This document shows, piece after piece, positions 1-8,680 of a stretch of 64,000 nt of DNA (positions are counted from its first letter, which is position 1; the number at the start of each line of letters is the position of its first letter). Under the pieces are notes generated by a model, which ran no database searches, was not told the origin of the DNA, and was given only the letters and a program-made list of their open reading frames with translations. The translations under genes were made by a program, and so were the position numbers. This DNA is from Clostridiales bacterium oral taxon 876 str. F0540 (GTDB lineage: Bacteria > Bacillota > Clostridia > Clostridiales > Clostridiaceae): positions 67,659-131,658 of the forward strand of contig KE993488.1 in the NCBI GenBank assembly GCA_000466585.1, given 5' to 3'.

Positions 1-163
1 CTCTAAAAAATTAAAAAGAGTAAGATTAAAGATAGACAGTGATATTGATCTTTATATAAATGAAGAAACTTATGATGATAATAGACGCTTTGAAATACAA
101 AGAAATGGTGATGGTTCTATAAATATTGTTATCAAGCATGTTATGAATTACATTGAAAAATAA
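1..163 (+). CDS. 3' end of an unidentified protein (partial)
   Basis: An open frame enters from the left edge (codons in phase with position 2) and stops with TAA at 161-163, giving about 53 C-terminal residues. The residues are charged, rich in Lys, Asp, Asn and Ile, and end in an amphipathic stretch. No signature motif is visible and I do not recognise the family. Codon use matches the neighbouring genes, and the next gene follows after about 25 bases, so the two may be co-transcribed. Most of the protein lies outside the window, so no function is assigned. Confidence 0.5.
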   Translation, partial: SKKLKRVRLKIDSDIDLYINEETYDDNRRFEIQRNGDGSINIVIKHVMNYIEK

Positions 164-188
164 CGTTATAAGTGAAAGGGTGGTATTT

Positions 189-371
189 ATGAGCTTAAGT
201 AAAATCGAAAAAAATTGTCCTATTTGCGGAAAAGACAATAATTGCAAGCACGGTCAAGGAAGCTGCTGGTGCGAAAATGTTAAGGTTTCAAAGAGAGTAT
301 TAGATATGGTTCCGGAAGATAAAAAAGGAAAGGCGTGCATATGCAGAGACTGCATTGAAAAATACAACTAA
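189..371 (+). CDS. Small cysteine-rich CWC-family protein
   Basis: A 60-residue protein with a zinc-ribbon-like set of cysteines: CPICG near the N-terminus, then a CWC triad around residue 26, then CICRDC near the end. This pattern matches the short cysteine-rich CWC family of bacterial proteins, whose function is unknown; metal binding is an inference from the cysteine spacing. The frame is open from an ATG at 153, but the ATG at 189 is preceded by GAAAGGGTGG at good distance and is chosen as start. A strong terminator follows at 395-436. Confidence 0.75.
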   Translation: MSLSKIEKNCPICGKDNNCKHGQGSCWCENVKVSKRVLDMVPEDKKGKACICRDCIEKYN

Positions 372-394
372 ATGATACTAATAATATTAATGCA

Positions 395-436
395 AGATAA
401 AGGAGATAGATTTGTTTTAGTCTATCTCCTTTATCT
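395..436. terminator. Perfect 16-bp inverted-repeat terminator
   Basis: The arms at 395-410 and 421-436 are exactly complementary around a 10-base loop. The hairpin sits between the CWC-protein gene and the convergent DUF4363 gene and could stop transcription from the left. Confidence 0.8.
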
Positions 437-520
437 TGTGAAATGTGATACTATATTTGGTTTATAATAGCTAATATGACACATAATTATCCTTTAGCAT
501 ATACTAATTATATATGAAAA

Positions 521-901
521 TTAGAAAATATTTTGTATCGTTACTTTTTCTAAATTAGAAATATGTTTTAAGAGAAACTTTAAAACATGCACGCTGGCAA
601 GTGCTTCATCCTTTGATTCTTCCTTAACATATTGTGGAAGTTTCCAAAGCTCCATTTCAACATTATCAATTTCCTGATGATTTACAAAAAGCTTTATTAG
701 CTTTGAGTGTTTTTCCCATTGATTAGTAAAGTCCATAGATGCTTTATAGGCTTTATCCCATTTGTCTTCAGATATATATTGCTCCAAATTATCATTAAGA
801 GTCTGAAGGTTTGCGGAAGTTCTATTTAAATAACTTATTGATAAAAACATACCAGTAATCATTACTAAAAACACAGCTACTGAAATAATTATATTTCTCA
901 T
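521..901 (-). CDS. DUF4363 family protein
   Basis: A 126-residue protein with one N-terminal hydrophobic segment (about residues 3-24) and a charged, helical remainder with several Trp residues, in keeping with the small DUF4363 proteins that accompany DUF421 genes in clostridia. It is probably anchored in the membrane with the helical domain outside. Its ATG shares one base with the TAA of the upstream DUF421 gene, and its ribosome site (AAGGAGG) lies inside the end of that gene, so the two are translationally coupled. The biochemical role is unknown. Confidence 0.75.
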   Translation of the reverse strand: MRNIIISVAVFLVMITGMFLSISYLNRTSANLQTLNDNLEQYISEDKWDKAYKASMDFTNQWEKHSKLIKLFVNHQEIDNVEMELWKLPQYVKEESKDEALASVHVLKFLLKHISNLEKVTIQNIF

Positions 902-1608
902 TAGTTATTGGAACCTCCTTCCTTAAGCTGATAGAAGAACTTTCCTTTTGAATCGATGAGTGCAATAAAAACCTTATCAGGGGATGAAACATTATTTTTC
1001 TTTAGCTGGTTTTGAAGCCAAGAGTTGTTTTTTTCAATAAGGTTTAGATTGTATTTGTTGATTTTTCCATCCAATATCAGCGTAATAGGAAGCTTATCCT
1101 GTGTGGACTTTATATTTAAATCCTGTCTGGTAGCTGGCTCTAATTCAGTTTTAGGAATCACTGATATTTGCCCGCTTGTTTCCAGTATGGCATACTCTAT
1201 GTCTTCAATATTATAGTAGCCTTGAAGTCTAAGCTCCTCCATCAAATCATTAATATTTAGCCTGTCGTATTTTAACTGCTTTATATCAATTTTACCATTC
1301 TTAACAATTATGCTGGGTTTTCCGCTGAATATTGTTCTGGCAGTTTCGCTTTTAAGCTCTGCTAATGATATAATAACTTGAAGCACAAGTAAAGTTATTA
1401 TTGGAATAATACCATGAAGCAAAGGAATTCTAGTATCCTGCATAGGTAGTGATGCAAGCTCGGAAACCATTATTGCTATAACAAGTTCAAAGGGTTGAAG
1501 TTCTCCGATTTGCCTTTTGCCCATCATTCTCATGGTGAAAACTACAATAAAATATAGTATAACTGTTCTTAGAAGTACTATGAACAAAGTATCACATCCT
1601 TTTAACAT
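901..1608 (-). CDS. DUF421 membrane protein (YetF-like)
   Basis: A 235-residue protein with three hydrophobic segments in the first 90 residues, including the family-typical MRMMGKRQIGELQPFELV stretch, followed by two soluble alpha/beta domains (about 95-220). This matches the YetF/DUF421 family, membrane proteins of poorly defined function often linked to spores and stress. The frame opens with ATG at 1608, but a TTG at 1587 has AAAGGATGTGA just upstream, so translation may start seven codons later. It forms an overlapping pair with the DUF4363 gene. Confidence 0.85.
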   Translation of the reverse strand: MLKGCDTLFIVLLRTVILYFIVVFTMRMMGKRQIGELQPFELVIAIMVSELASLPMQDTRIPLLHGIIPIITLLVLQVIISLAELKSETARTIFSGKPSIIVKNGKIDIKQLKYDRLNINDLMEELRLQGYYNIEDIEYAILETSGQISVIPKTELEPATRQDLNIKSTQDKLPITLILDGKINKYNLNLIEKNNSWLQNQLKKNNVSSPDKVFIALIDSKGKFFYQLKEGGSNN

Positions 1609-1747
1609 TGAAAATTAGAACAATAGGTATATTTTTTGTTAAAATATTAAAAATTATGAGTAGTACTGGGACATTTCTAAAAATATTGCAGTATAATAAT
1701 ATTAATTTCTTAAATAGACTTCTGCAGAATTTATAGGGGGCACAAAT

Positions 1748-3409
1748 ATGGAAAAAATAAAATTAAATTTAAGTAACGGCAAAACTATCGAGGTGAACAA
1801 AGGAACTGTTTTATACGATATATATAAGGAAAATTATTCTGAAGGCAATTTGCCTGTAGTTCTGGTAAAAGTTAATGATAGATTTTGTGAACTTACTAAA
1901 ACAATTGAAGAAAGTGGAAGTTTTGATATAGTTGATATAAGTACAAATTTAGGCATGAGAACTTATGTGAGAACCCTGCAGTTTGTTCTTATTAAGGCAG
2001 TGCTTGAACTGTATCCAAGTGCAAAAATCACGATAGAACATGCCTTAAGCAAAGGCCTTTTTGGTGAAATACACATAAAAGAAAAAACTTTGAATTGTAA
2101 TGATATAAAAAATATCAAGATAAAAATGCAGGATATAATTGATAGGGATTTGCCTATTCGAAAGCTTGAAGTCTCAAAAGCTGAAGCTGTAGGAATATTT
2201 ACTGAATATAAGATGGAAGATAAGCTGAGACTTTTAAAACATGTTACGGCTGAAAAAGTAAAGCTTTATGAACTTGATGGAAGATATGATTATTTTTATG
2301 GTTCAATGGCGTATTCAACTGGCATTCTTAAGTTTTTTGATCTTATGTGTTATGAATCGGGCTTTATTTTACGATATCCAACAGAAACTGACCCAACTTC
2401 CATACCTGAATTTGTTGAATATAAAAAGCTTGCAAAAATATTTTATGAGACAGAACAGTGGGGAAATATATTGGGAGTCGGTGATGTAGGCTCTCTAAAT
2501 GATAAAGTGGATAATGGAGATATTAGAAATATTATTCATGTAGCTGAGGCACTCCATGAGAAAAAAATAGCTTATATAGCCGATATGATTCATGAAAGAA
2601 CAGGCACGAAACTTGTGCTTATAGCAGGACCTTCTTCCTCAGGAAAGACCACTTTTGCAAGAAGACTGGGTATTCAACTTAGAGTAAATGGTTTTCTTCC
2701 AATACCAATTTCCTTGGATGATTATTTTGTAGATAGAGAAATGACTCCTAAGGACGAAAACGGAGAATATGATTTTGAATCTATATATGCATTAGATTTA
2801 AAACTTTTTAATGAGCATCTGGAACGTTTATTAAAAGGCGAAGAAATAGAAATTCCGACCTTTAATTTTAAGTTAGGCAGGAGAGAATGGAATGGTGAAA
2901 AAGTAAAGCTGCCTGAAAATGGTATCCTTATAGTTGAAGGCATACATGGACTAAATGAAATGCTTACATCAAGTATAGCAAAGGAAAATAAATTTAAAAT
3001 TTATATAAGTGCTTTAACGCAATTAAACTTAGATGATCATAATAGGATTGCAACTACAGATGTGAGGATAATAAGAAGAATTGTTAGAGACTATCTGTCA
3101 AGGGGATACGGTGGAGAACAGACCCTTAAAATGTGGCCATCTATAAGAAGAGGAGAAGAAAAAAATATATTTGTATACCAGGAAGAAGCAGACGTTATGT
3201 TCAATTCAACTCTTGTATATGAGCTGTGCGTGCTTAAAAAGTATGCTTTAGAAGAACTTAAGAAGATAACTTCTAAGAGTCCTGTATATTATGAAGCCTT
3301 AAGACTTAAAAGCTTTTTAAACTTCTTCAAGGAAGTAGACATGAAGCTTGCTCCTGAAAATTCAATATTAAGAGAATTTGTAGGCGGAAGTGTCTTTTAT
3401 AAATATTAA
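1748..3409 (+). CDS. TGS-domain uridine kinase-like nucleoside kinase
   Basis: A 553-residue protein. Residues 1-60 look like a TGS domain. Residues about 60-220 resemble the second additional domain of threonyl-tRNA synthetase, including an EHALSKGLFGEIHI segment. Residues about 285-553 form a phosphoribulokinase/uridine kinase domain with the P-loop GPSSSGKTTFARR at about 292-304. This architecture is a known clostridial family annotated as nucleoside kinase (uridine kinase-like); the actual substrate is not established by sequence. The start has a strong AGGGGG site. It is monocistronic with a terminator after the stop. Confidence 0.85.
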   Translation: MEKIKLNLSNGKTIEVNKGTVLYDIYKENYSEGNLPVVLVKVNDRFCELTKTIEESGSFDIVDISTNLGMRTYVRTLQFVLIKAVLELYPSAKITIEHALSKGLFGEIHIKEKTLNCNDIKNIKIKMQDIIDRDLPIRKLEVSKAEAVGIFTEYKMEDKLRLLKHVTAEKVKLYELDGRYDYFYGSMAYSTGILKFFDLMCYESGFILRYPTETDPTSIPEFVEYKKLAKIFYETEQWGNILGVGDVGSLNDKVDNGDIRNIIHVAEALHEKKIAYIADMIHERTGTKLVLIAGPSSSGKTTFARRLGIQLRVNGFLPIPISLDDYFVDREMTPKDENGEYDFESIYALDLKLFNEHLERLLKGEEIEIPTFNFKLGRREWNGEKVKLPENGILIVEGIHGLNEMLTSSIAKENKFKIYISALTQLNLDDHNRIATTDVRIIRRIVRDYLSRGYGGEQTLKMWPSIRRGEEKNIFVYQEEADVMFNSTLVYELCVLKKYALEELKKITSKSPVYYEALRLKSFLNFFKEVDMKLAPENSILREFVGGSVFYKY

Positions 3410-3415
3410 ATTTGT

Positions 3416-3445
3416 GAGATTGCAGAAATGTAGTCTCTTTTCTTT
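3416..3445 (+). terminator. Hairpin terminator after nucleoside kinase
   Basis: An 8-bp stem containing G-U pairs (3416-3423 with 3430-3437) is followed by TTTTCTTT. It lies seven bases after the kinase stop codon. Confidence 0.6.
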
Positions 3446-3534
3446 ATAAAATCTTCTAATTGCAAAATGTCGAATTGTGTTGTAAATTATAAAGTATAAC
3501 GCTTAATAATAATTGTTAACAAGGTGGAGATATA

Positions 3535-4212
3535 ATGAGAAATTATAGTGCTTTTGATATATTAGGACCTGCTATGATAGGCCCTTCAAGTTCACATACA
3601 GCAGGCGCAGCAAGGCTTGCAAAGGTCGCAAGAGCGATTGCTGGAAAAGATATTAAGGAAGTCAAGTTTTTGCTTCATGGTTCCTTCGCAAAGACTTACA
3701 GAGGACATGGCACAGATAGAGCTTTAGCTGCCGGCATGCTAGGGATGGAGCCATGGGATGAGAGACTAAGAGCGGCTCTTGATATTGCTGAAGTACAAGG
3801 ATTAAAAATTGAATTTATAGAAGCTGATTTAGGGGACGAGCATCCTAATACTGTAAAATTTATAATAAAAACTTATGATGATGATGTAGTTGAAGTGATG
3901 GGGTCGTCAATTGGCGGAGGAAATATTGTTATAAGGGAAGTCGATGGTGAAAAGATAGAATTTACCGGTGAATACCCTACGCTTATAATTAAGCATGTGG
4001 ATGTACCCGGAATTATATCTAAAGTTAGTTCAATAATATATAAAGCTAAAATAAATATAGCGACAATGAAAGTATACAGGAGCAGCAAAGGCTCAGAGGC
4101 TACAATGATTTTTGAAACAGATTCCGATGTTCCTCAAAATTTAGTACAGGATATTATTGAAATTGGAAATATAAAGAGCATAAGAGCTATTAGTCCAATA
4201 GTTGAAAGGTAG
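3535..4212 (+). CDS. sdaAB: L-serine dehydratase, iron-sulfur type, beta subunit
   Basis: A 225-residue subunit of the oxygen-sensitive [4Fe-4S] L-serine ammonia-lyase, which deaminates serine to pyruvate and ammonia. It carries the family motif GPSSSHTAGAARLA at residues 15-28, a GSFAKTYRGHGTDRALAAG segment, and a C-terminal ACT domain (about 148-222), the usual site of allosteric serine binding. The alpha subunit follows 9 bases downstream, the normal two-gene arrangement of Gram-positive anaerobes. A clear AAGGTGGAG ribosome site precedes the ATG. Confidence 0.95.
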   Translation: MRNYSAFDILGPAMIGPSSSHTAGAARLAKVARAIAGKDIKEVKFLLHGSFAKTYRGHGTDRALAAGMLGMEPWDERLRAALDIAEVQGLKIEFIEADLGDEHPNTVKFIIKTYDDDVVEVMGSSIGGGNIVIREVDGEKIEFTGEYPTLIIKHVDVPGIISKVSSIIYKAKINIATMKVYRSSKGSEATMIFETDSDVPQNLVQDIIEIGNIKSIRAISPIVER

Positions 4213-4221
4213 TGATCATAA

Positions 4222-5097
4222 GTGTTTGTAAATACAGGAGAAGAGTTAATTGAAATATGTAAAAAAGAAAATTTATCTATAGCTGAATATACAATTAGAG
4301 AAGAGATTAAAGAGTCAGGTCTAAGCAGAGAAACGATTTTAGAAAAAATGGCTAAAAATTTAGAAGTTATGAAAGAATCAGCCAATCGAGGCTTAAAAAA
4401 TAAAGTTGTTTCTGTAAGCGGACTTATCGGCGGGGATGCACAAAGACTTTATAATTATTTAGAAAAGGGAAATACTCTTTGCGATAAATTCATATTAAAA
4501 GCTATGGCAAGAGCACTTTCGAGTTCAGAGGTCAATGCAGCTATGGGAAGAATAGTTGCTGCTCCTACCGCCGGTTCCTGTGGTATTATGCCTGCAGTTA
4601 TAATATCCGCAGCAGAGAAGCTTGGAAAATCAGATAAGGAAATGATAGAGGCTCTGTTTACTGCTTCCGGCGTAGGAATTATTATTGCAAAAAATGCCAC
4701 TGTATCGGGTGCAGAGGGCGGTTGCCAGGCGGAAGTTGGTTCAGCTTCGGCAATGGCTTCAGCAGCAGTAGTTGAAATGATGGGCGGAACACCTGATCAG
4801 GCACTTAATGCAGGAGCAATTATTATAAAAAACATTCTAGGTTTGGTCTGCGATCCAATCGCAGGACTTGTTGAAGCACCTTGCGCTAAAAGGAATGCTT
4901 CAGGTACTGTAGCAGCCCTTACAACAGCAGATCTGGTAATGAGCGGCGTAAAAAGTATAATTCCTTTTGACGATACAGTTCTAGCTATGTACAGGGTAGG
5001 AAAATCAATGCCTTGCGAATTGAGAGAAACTGCTCTTGGGGGGCTTGCATCTACACCTACAGGAATTAAGCTTAGAAAGCAAGTTTTAGGAGAATAA
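4222..5097 (+). CDS. sdaAA: L-serine dehydratase, iron-sulfur type, alpha subunit
   Basis: A 291-residue catalytic subunit partnering with the upstream beta subunit. It has the conserved PTAGSCGIMP segment (about 113-122) and further cysteines in CQAEVGSASAM and CDPIAGLVEAPC, positions that bind the labile Fe-S cluster in this family. The start is GTG; the ribosome site AAAGGTAGTGA overlaps the stop of sdaAB, so the subunits are translationally coupled. Length is normal for the family. The pair supplies pyruvate from serine in a fermentative organism. Confidence 0.95.
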   Translation: MFVNTGEELIEICKKENLSIAEYTIREEIKESGLSRETILEKMAKNLEVMKESANRGLKNKVVSVSGLIGGDAQRLYNYLEKGNTLCDKFILKAMARALSSSEVNAAMGRIVAAPTAGSCGIMPAVIISAAEKLGKSDKEMIEALFTASGVGIIIAKNATVSGAEGGCQAEVGSASAMASAAVVEMMGGTPDQALNAGAIIIKNILGLVCDPIAGLVEAPCAKRNASGTVAALTTADLVMSGVKSIIPFDDTVLAMYRVGKSMPCELRETALGGLASTPTGIKLRKQVLGE

Positions 5098-5107
5098 TTA
5101 TAAAAGT

Positions 5108-5163
5108 AACACTTTATTTATCTTTGAATAGTCTAGTAGAGAGACTAAGATAAACAAGGTGTT
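5108..5163 (+). promoter_or_regulatory. Long hairpin covering the ribosome site of the Ca2+/H+ exchanger gene
   Basis: Arms 5108-5124 and 5147-5163 pair over 17 positions with one G-U and one mismatch, and an inner GTCT/AGAC pair extends the stem. The only good ribosome site for the downstream gene, AAGGTG at 5156-5161, lies in the right arm, seven to eight bases before the ATG at 5170. The fold could act as a translational switch, or as a terminator for sdaAA since ATTTTT follows. No known riboswitch consensus was recognised. Confidence 0.6.
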
Positions 5164-5169
5164 ATTTTT

Positions 5170-6213
5170 ATGAAAAAAATTTACATTTTTGGTGCTATAT
5201 CTATTGTATTAGCCTTTATAAGTACCTCATCAAGTTTAATAAACACCATAATCTATTCTGCTGCAGTTATTCCTCTTGCAATTCTATTAGGTGAATTCAC
5301 TTCAGATATTTCTGAGTATATAGGTGATAAAAAAGGAGGCCTTCTTGCTGCCACAATAGGAAATCTTCCAGAACTTATGATGGGAATTTGGTCTATTAAA
5401 CTCGGAATGCTTCCAATGGTAAAATCTGCTCTTATAGGCTCTATAATAAGCAATATGCTGCTGGTGTTAGGTGTTTCCATATTCTTTGGAGGAATAAAGT
5501 ATAAGGATCAAAAGTTTAATAAATTAGTTGCTAGAACTAATTTTAATATGCTGCTCTTGGCCATGTCAGCTATAGTAGTTATGGCATCTTTAAACAGATA
5601 TGCGTCACTTAGCAAAGAAGCTATGATCTCTATAAGCCTTAAAGTAGCTGTTGTACTTATCTTAGTATATATCTTAGGGCTTGTTTTCTCTATGTATACT
5701 CATGGAAACTTGTTTGTAGTCAGTGAATCTAGCGAGGAAGAGACTACAAAGCCTAAGAAGATAAAATTTATAGCTATAGGTATAATACTAAGTTCAGTAC
5801 TTTTATATATATTAAGCGAGAAGCTTATAGTGAATATTAAGGGTGTAGTAGATACCTATAGTGTATCTCAGGAGTTTTTGGGAATTATTCTTATTCCTAT
5901 ACTGGGAAATATAGGTGAGAATGTTTCTGCAATAATGTGCGCCCTTAAGAATAAAGTTAATTTAAGTCTTGAAATAGCAATAGGATCAAGCATACAAATA
6001 TCCTTATTTGTAATTCCTATGCTTATGATTTTTTCCTACTTTACATTATCTCCGATGAATTTAATATTCTCAAACTTTCAAATAATAATTGGGCTTATTG
6101 GCGTTGGTATGTCATACTTTGTATTTCAGGATGGAAAAACATATTGGTTTGAAGGAGCCATACTTATAGCTATCTACATTATGATAACTCTTGGATATTA
6201 TTATATAGCTTAA
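5170..6213 (+). CDS. cax: Ca2+/H+ (cation/proton) exchanger, CaCA superfamily
   Basis: A 347-residue polytopic protein with about 11 hydrophobic segments and the two inverted alpha-repeat signatures of the CaCA superfamily: a GNLPELMMG segment after GEFTSDISEYIG in the first half, and GNIGENVSAIM in the second. The glutamates in GNxxE are the ion-binding residues of the family. This matches bacterial Cax-type calcium/proton antiporters exporting Ca2+ from the cytoplasm. A short acidic linker (ESSEEE, about residue 182) separates the halves. The start lies just behind the hairpin at 5108-5163. Confidence 0.88.
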   Translation: MKKIYIFGAISIVLAFISTSSSLINTIIYSAAVIPLAILLGEFTSDISEYIGDKKGGLLAATIGNLPELMMGIWSIKLGMLPMVKSALIGSIISNMLLVLGVSIFFGGIKYKDQKFNKLVARTNFNMLLLAMSAIVVMASLNRYASLSKEAMISISLKVAVVLILVYILGLVFSMYTHGNLFVVSESSEEETTKPKKIKFIAIGIILSSVLLYILSEKLIVNIKGVVDTYSVSQEFLGIILIPILGNIGENVSAIMCALKNKVNLSLEIAIGSSIQISLFVIPMLMIFSYFTLSPMNLIFSNFQIIIGLIGVGMSYFVFQDGKTYWFEGAILIAIYIMITLGYYYIA

Positions 6214-6286
6214 GACTTTATAGGTAATAAAATATTAAAGCATATAATATAAATAGTTATGATATTAATTCTTTTTAGGTGGTTAA

Positions 6287-6625
6287 TTGAGCAGAAGGAA
6301 GCTTATAGAAACATATTATGTGGATATAAATAATCTGGCAGATTTGCTTGGAAAGCTGACAAATTCCTATAGGCTTTTAATAGGAGGAGCAGATGAGCTT
6401 AATAAGATTGCGTTGGCCAGAAAAGAGGAAATAAGAGATGCTCTCAAAAGAGCAGATAAGCTTGGTGATATAATAGATGATTTAATAATCGCACTTGAAA
6501 AATCATCCTGTAATTATATGGAGTATTGTGAAGTGAAATCTGAAATTATTAAAGGAAAGGTAACTTCCAATCATATTTTAACAGAAATTGATGATGAAAT
6601 TAAATTCGATGAGATTAAAAATTAA
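6287..6625 (+). CDS. Uncharacterised small helical protein
   Basis: A 112-residue protein starting with TTG at 6287, supported by the ribosome site AGGTGG eight bases upstream. It is soluble, predicted mostly helical and charged, with two Cys residues near position 75. I do not recognise the family. It ends directly before a terminator shared with the convergent pssA gene and has no partner on its strand, so context gives no functional hint. Confidence 0.6.
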   Translation: MSRRKLIETYYVDINNLADLLGKLTNSYRLLIGGADELNKIALARKEEIRDALKRADKLGDIIDDLIIALEKSSCNYMEYCEVKSEIIKGKVTSNHILTEIDDEIKFDEIKN

Positions 6626-6657
6626 AGGTGTGAGGAAATGATTCTCACACCTTTTTA
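6626..6657. terminator. Bidirectional terminator
   Basis: Stem 6626-6634 with 6644-6652 (nine perfect pairs) followed by TTTTT. It overlaps the end of pssA on the other strand and serves the small gene on the plus strand. Confidence 0.8.
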
Positions 6658-7160
6658 AACTTTAATTTGCTTATCATTAAATAGGATAAAATTACTACGA
6701 GAACTATTGAGATGGATAAATTAGTTTTGTAATTTAAAGTTAATAAAGCAAACAGAGCAAGAAAAGTTCCTGCAATAGTTATTGGTATGCCTGTAAATAC
6801 ATTATTAAAGGGCATGGAGTTGTATCTTGCAAGTCTATATGCACCTGCAATAGGAAATACTAATACCAGCATATAGCCAATAAGTCCCAAGTGAATAAAA
6901 TCATATAAATTAAACATAAGTATAGATGGGGCAACTCCAAAAGATACTAAATCAGCCAGAGAGTCAAGTTCTTTTCCTATATCACTTGATACTTGTAGAA
7001 ATCTTGCTACCCTGCCGTCATATCTGTCTATTAATCCTGCAATAATTATAAATAGACAAGCCCATCTATAATTTGAATTAAAAGTCATAAGTAAGGATAA
7101 CACGCCACAGGCCAAATTAGCAAAGGTAAATATATTAGGCACAGCGTTTTTCTTTGACAT
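6645..7160 (-). CDS. pssA: CDP-diacylglycerol--serine O-phosphatidyltransferase
   Basis: A 171-residue membrane enzyme making phosphatidylserine from CDP-diacylglycerol and serine. The CDP-alcohol phosphotransferase signature is intact at about residues 45-69: D-x2-D-G-x2-A-R-x8-G-x3-D-x3-D, embedded in DRYDGRVARF. About five further hydrophobic segments follow, and the length is typical of the short Gram-positive PssA. The ATG has a TAGGAGTG ribosome site. No decarboxylase gene lies next to it here. Confidence 0.92.
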   Translation of the reverse strand: MSKKNAVPNIFTFANLACGVLSLLMTFNSNYRWACLFIIIAGLIDRYDGRVARFLQVSSDIGKELDSLADLVSFGVAPSILMFNLYDFIHLGLIGYMLVLVFPIAGAYRLARYNSMPFNNVFTGIPITIAGTFLALFALLTLNYKTNLSISIVLVVILSYLMISKLKFKKV

Positions 7161-7368
7161 TAAAAATCACTCCTAAAAAATAATATAATTGCAATTACAT
7201 TAATTTGCCAATATAAAATAGGCTTTAAATTAATACAATATATTATATCATAGAATCTTCAATTGGGTAATAGTTTAAAAATATTTTAAGTTTATTTTTT
7301 AACAAAGCTATAGATGTAAACGAATTTAAATGATATCATTAATTATATTAATTGTGAGGGGTTAAATA

Positions 7369-8040
7369 ATGAAGAGTAAAACGAAAAATATAATTAAAGC
7401 TATAGTTATAATATGTATTTCATTTCTTTTTATTTATTTTATTTTAAAGTATCAAAGATATTTCAGACATATCAATTTCAAAGCCTTAAGAAATTACATA
7501 ATCAGTTTTGGACCTTTAGCCTTCCTAGTACTGCTTATTATGTATTCATTAAAGCCTATTGTTATAGTTTTTCCGGCATTGCTGCTTACGGTACTTGCTG
7601 GCAATATTTTCGGGCCGCTTAAAGGCTTCCTGCTTACTATGCTTGGACTTTATTTTTCAGGCACGTTAGCTTTCTATCTCGCAAAAAGTTTAGGTAAGCC
7701 TTTTGTTTCCAAGATAACGAGAGGTAAGCTTTTAAAGCTTGACGATAATATAGAAGTTCATGGATTTAAAATAATGCTATTAATGAGATTATCTACTTTA
7801 TTTCCATATGATCCTTTAAGCTATGCTGCTGGATTAACAAAAATCAAGTATAGAGATTTTATTGTTGCATCACTGATTGGTACATTTCCGGAAATGCTTG
7901 CTTATTCATTTTTAGGGCAAAACATGCATCACCCCTTCTCTAAAAAGTTCATGATACCTCTAGCATTAGTAGCGGTAGTTGCAATAGGTGGATCCTTTAT
8001 GTTTAAGTCTTACAGCAAAACAAGCAAGACTAAAGCTTAA
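7369..8040 (+). CDS. TVP38/TMEM64 (VTT domain) membrane protein
   Basis: A 223-residue integral membrane protein with an N-terminal transmembrane segment, a second near residue 45, and a central VTT (SNARE-associated Golgi/DedA-like) domain with the typical GNIFGPLKGFLLTMLG and a later YAAGLTKIKYRDF-GTFPEM stretch. Bacterial members are suspected lipid scramblases or transporters; the exact substrate is unknown. It is preceded by a 200-base gap shared with the divergent pssA promoter and has a GAGGGG ribosome site. Confidence 0.85.
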   Translation: MKSKTKNIIKAIVIICISFLFIYFILKYQRYFRHINFKALRNYIISFGPLAFLVLLIMYSLKPIVIVFPALLLTVLAGNIFGPLKGFLLTMLGLYFSGTLAFYLAKSLGKPFVSKITRGKLLKLDDNIEVHGFKIMLLMRLSTLFPYDPLSYAAGLTKIKYRDFIVASLIGTFPEMLAYSFLGQNMHHPFSKKFMIPLALVAVVAIGGSFMFKSYSKTSKTKA

Positions 8041-8139
8041 ATTTGCTATTTAAGTATACATATACCTATAATAAATCCCCTTTATTAAGATAAGACTATA
8101 TAAGAACAATATTTATTTAAATTTAAGGAGGGGACGTTA

Positions 8140-8568
8140 ATGAAGGTTAAAGAATTAATGACTAAGGATGTTGCCACTTTAAATGCTGATGACTCTGTAG
8201 AGCAGGCTGCGAAAATTATGAAGGAATATAATATCGGCTCAGTTCCTGTATGTGAGGGAGAGAATGTTATTGGTATTATTACTGATAGAGACATCGCGCT
8301 TAGATCAGTAGCTGAGGGCGAAAATGTAAAGAACCAAAAAGTTAGAGAAATAATGAGTTCCAATCCTGTAGTAGCAAATCCTGATATGGATATCGATGAT
8401 GCTGCAAGAATAATGAGCGAAAGACAAATAAGAAGACTGCCGGTAGTTGATAATAAAAATATTGTTGGGATAGTATCATTAGGAGACTTAGCTGTTGAAC
8501 CGCAGCTTCAAGATGATGCAGAAGGAGCTTTAAAGGATATATCAGAACCAAGTTCTCCAATTATGTAG
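8140..8568 (+). CDS. Tandem CBS-domain protein
   Basis: A 142-residue soluble protein consisting almost entirely of two CBS motifs (about 1-58 and 70-122), with classical VKELMTKDVATL, GIITDRDIALR and GIVSLGDLA elements. Such stand-alone Bateman modules bind adenine nucleotides or similar ligands and probably act as energy sensors; the target is unknown. A very strong AAGGAGGGG ribosome site suggests high expression. It forms a single-gene unit ended by a terminator. Confidence 0.88.
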   Translation: MKVKELMTKDVATLNADDSVEQAAKIMKEYNIGSVPVCEGENVIGIITDRDIALRSVAEGENVKNQKVREIMSSNPVVANPDMDIDDAARIMSERQIRRLPVVDNKNIVGIVSLGDLAVEPQLQDDAEGALKDISEPSSPIM

Positions 8569-8587
8569 GAAAAAATAAAATGTAAAG

Positions 8588-8624
8588 ATCCACAGGAATC
8601 TTTTTAAATTTCTTGTGGATTTTA
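8588..8624 (+). terminator. Terminator after CBS-domain gene
   Basis: Stem 8588-8598 with 8610-8620 (11 pairs, one G-U), followed by a T-rich run. Confidence 0.75.
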
Positions 8625-8680
8625 TATATTGGTAATATAATGTATGTGTAAATAAAGGTGTTAGTAGGTGAATAAGTCGT

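Noticed and set aside
26..247. Minus-strand hydrophobic open frame at the left edge
   Set aside because: It overlaps two plausible plus-strand genes and its Ile/Phe-rich text is typical of antisense to AT-rich coding DNA.
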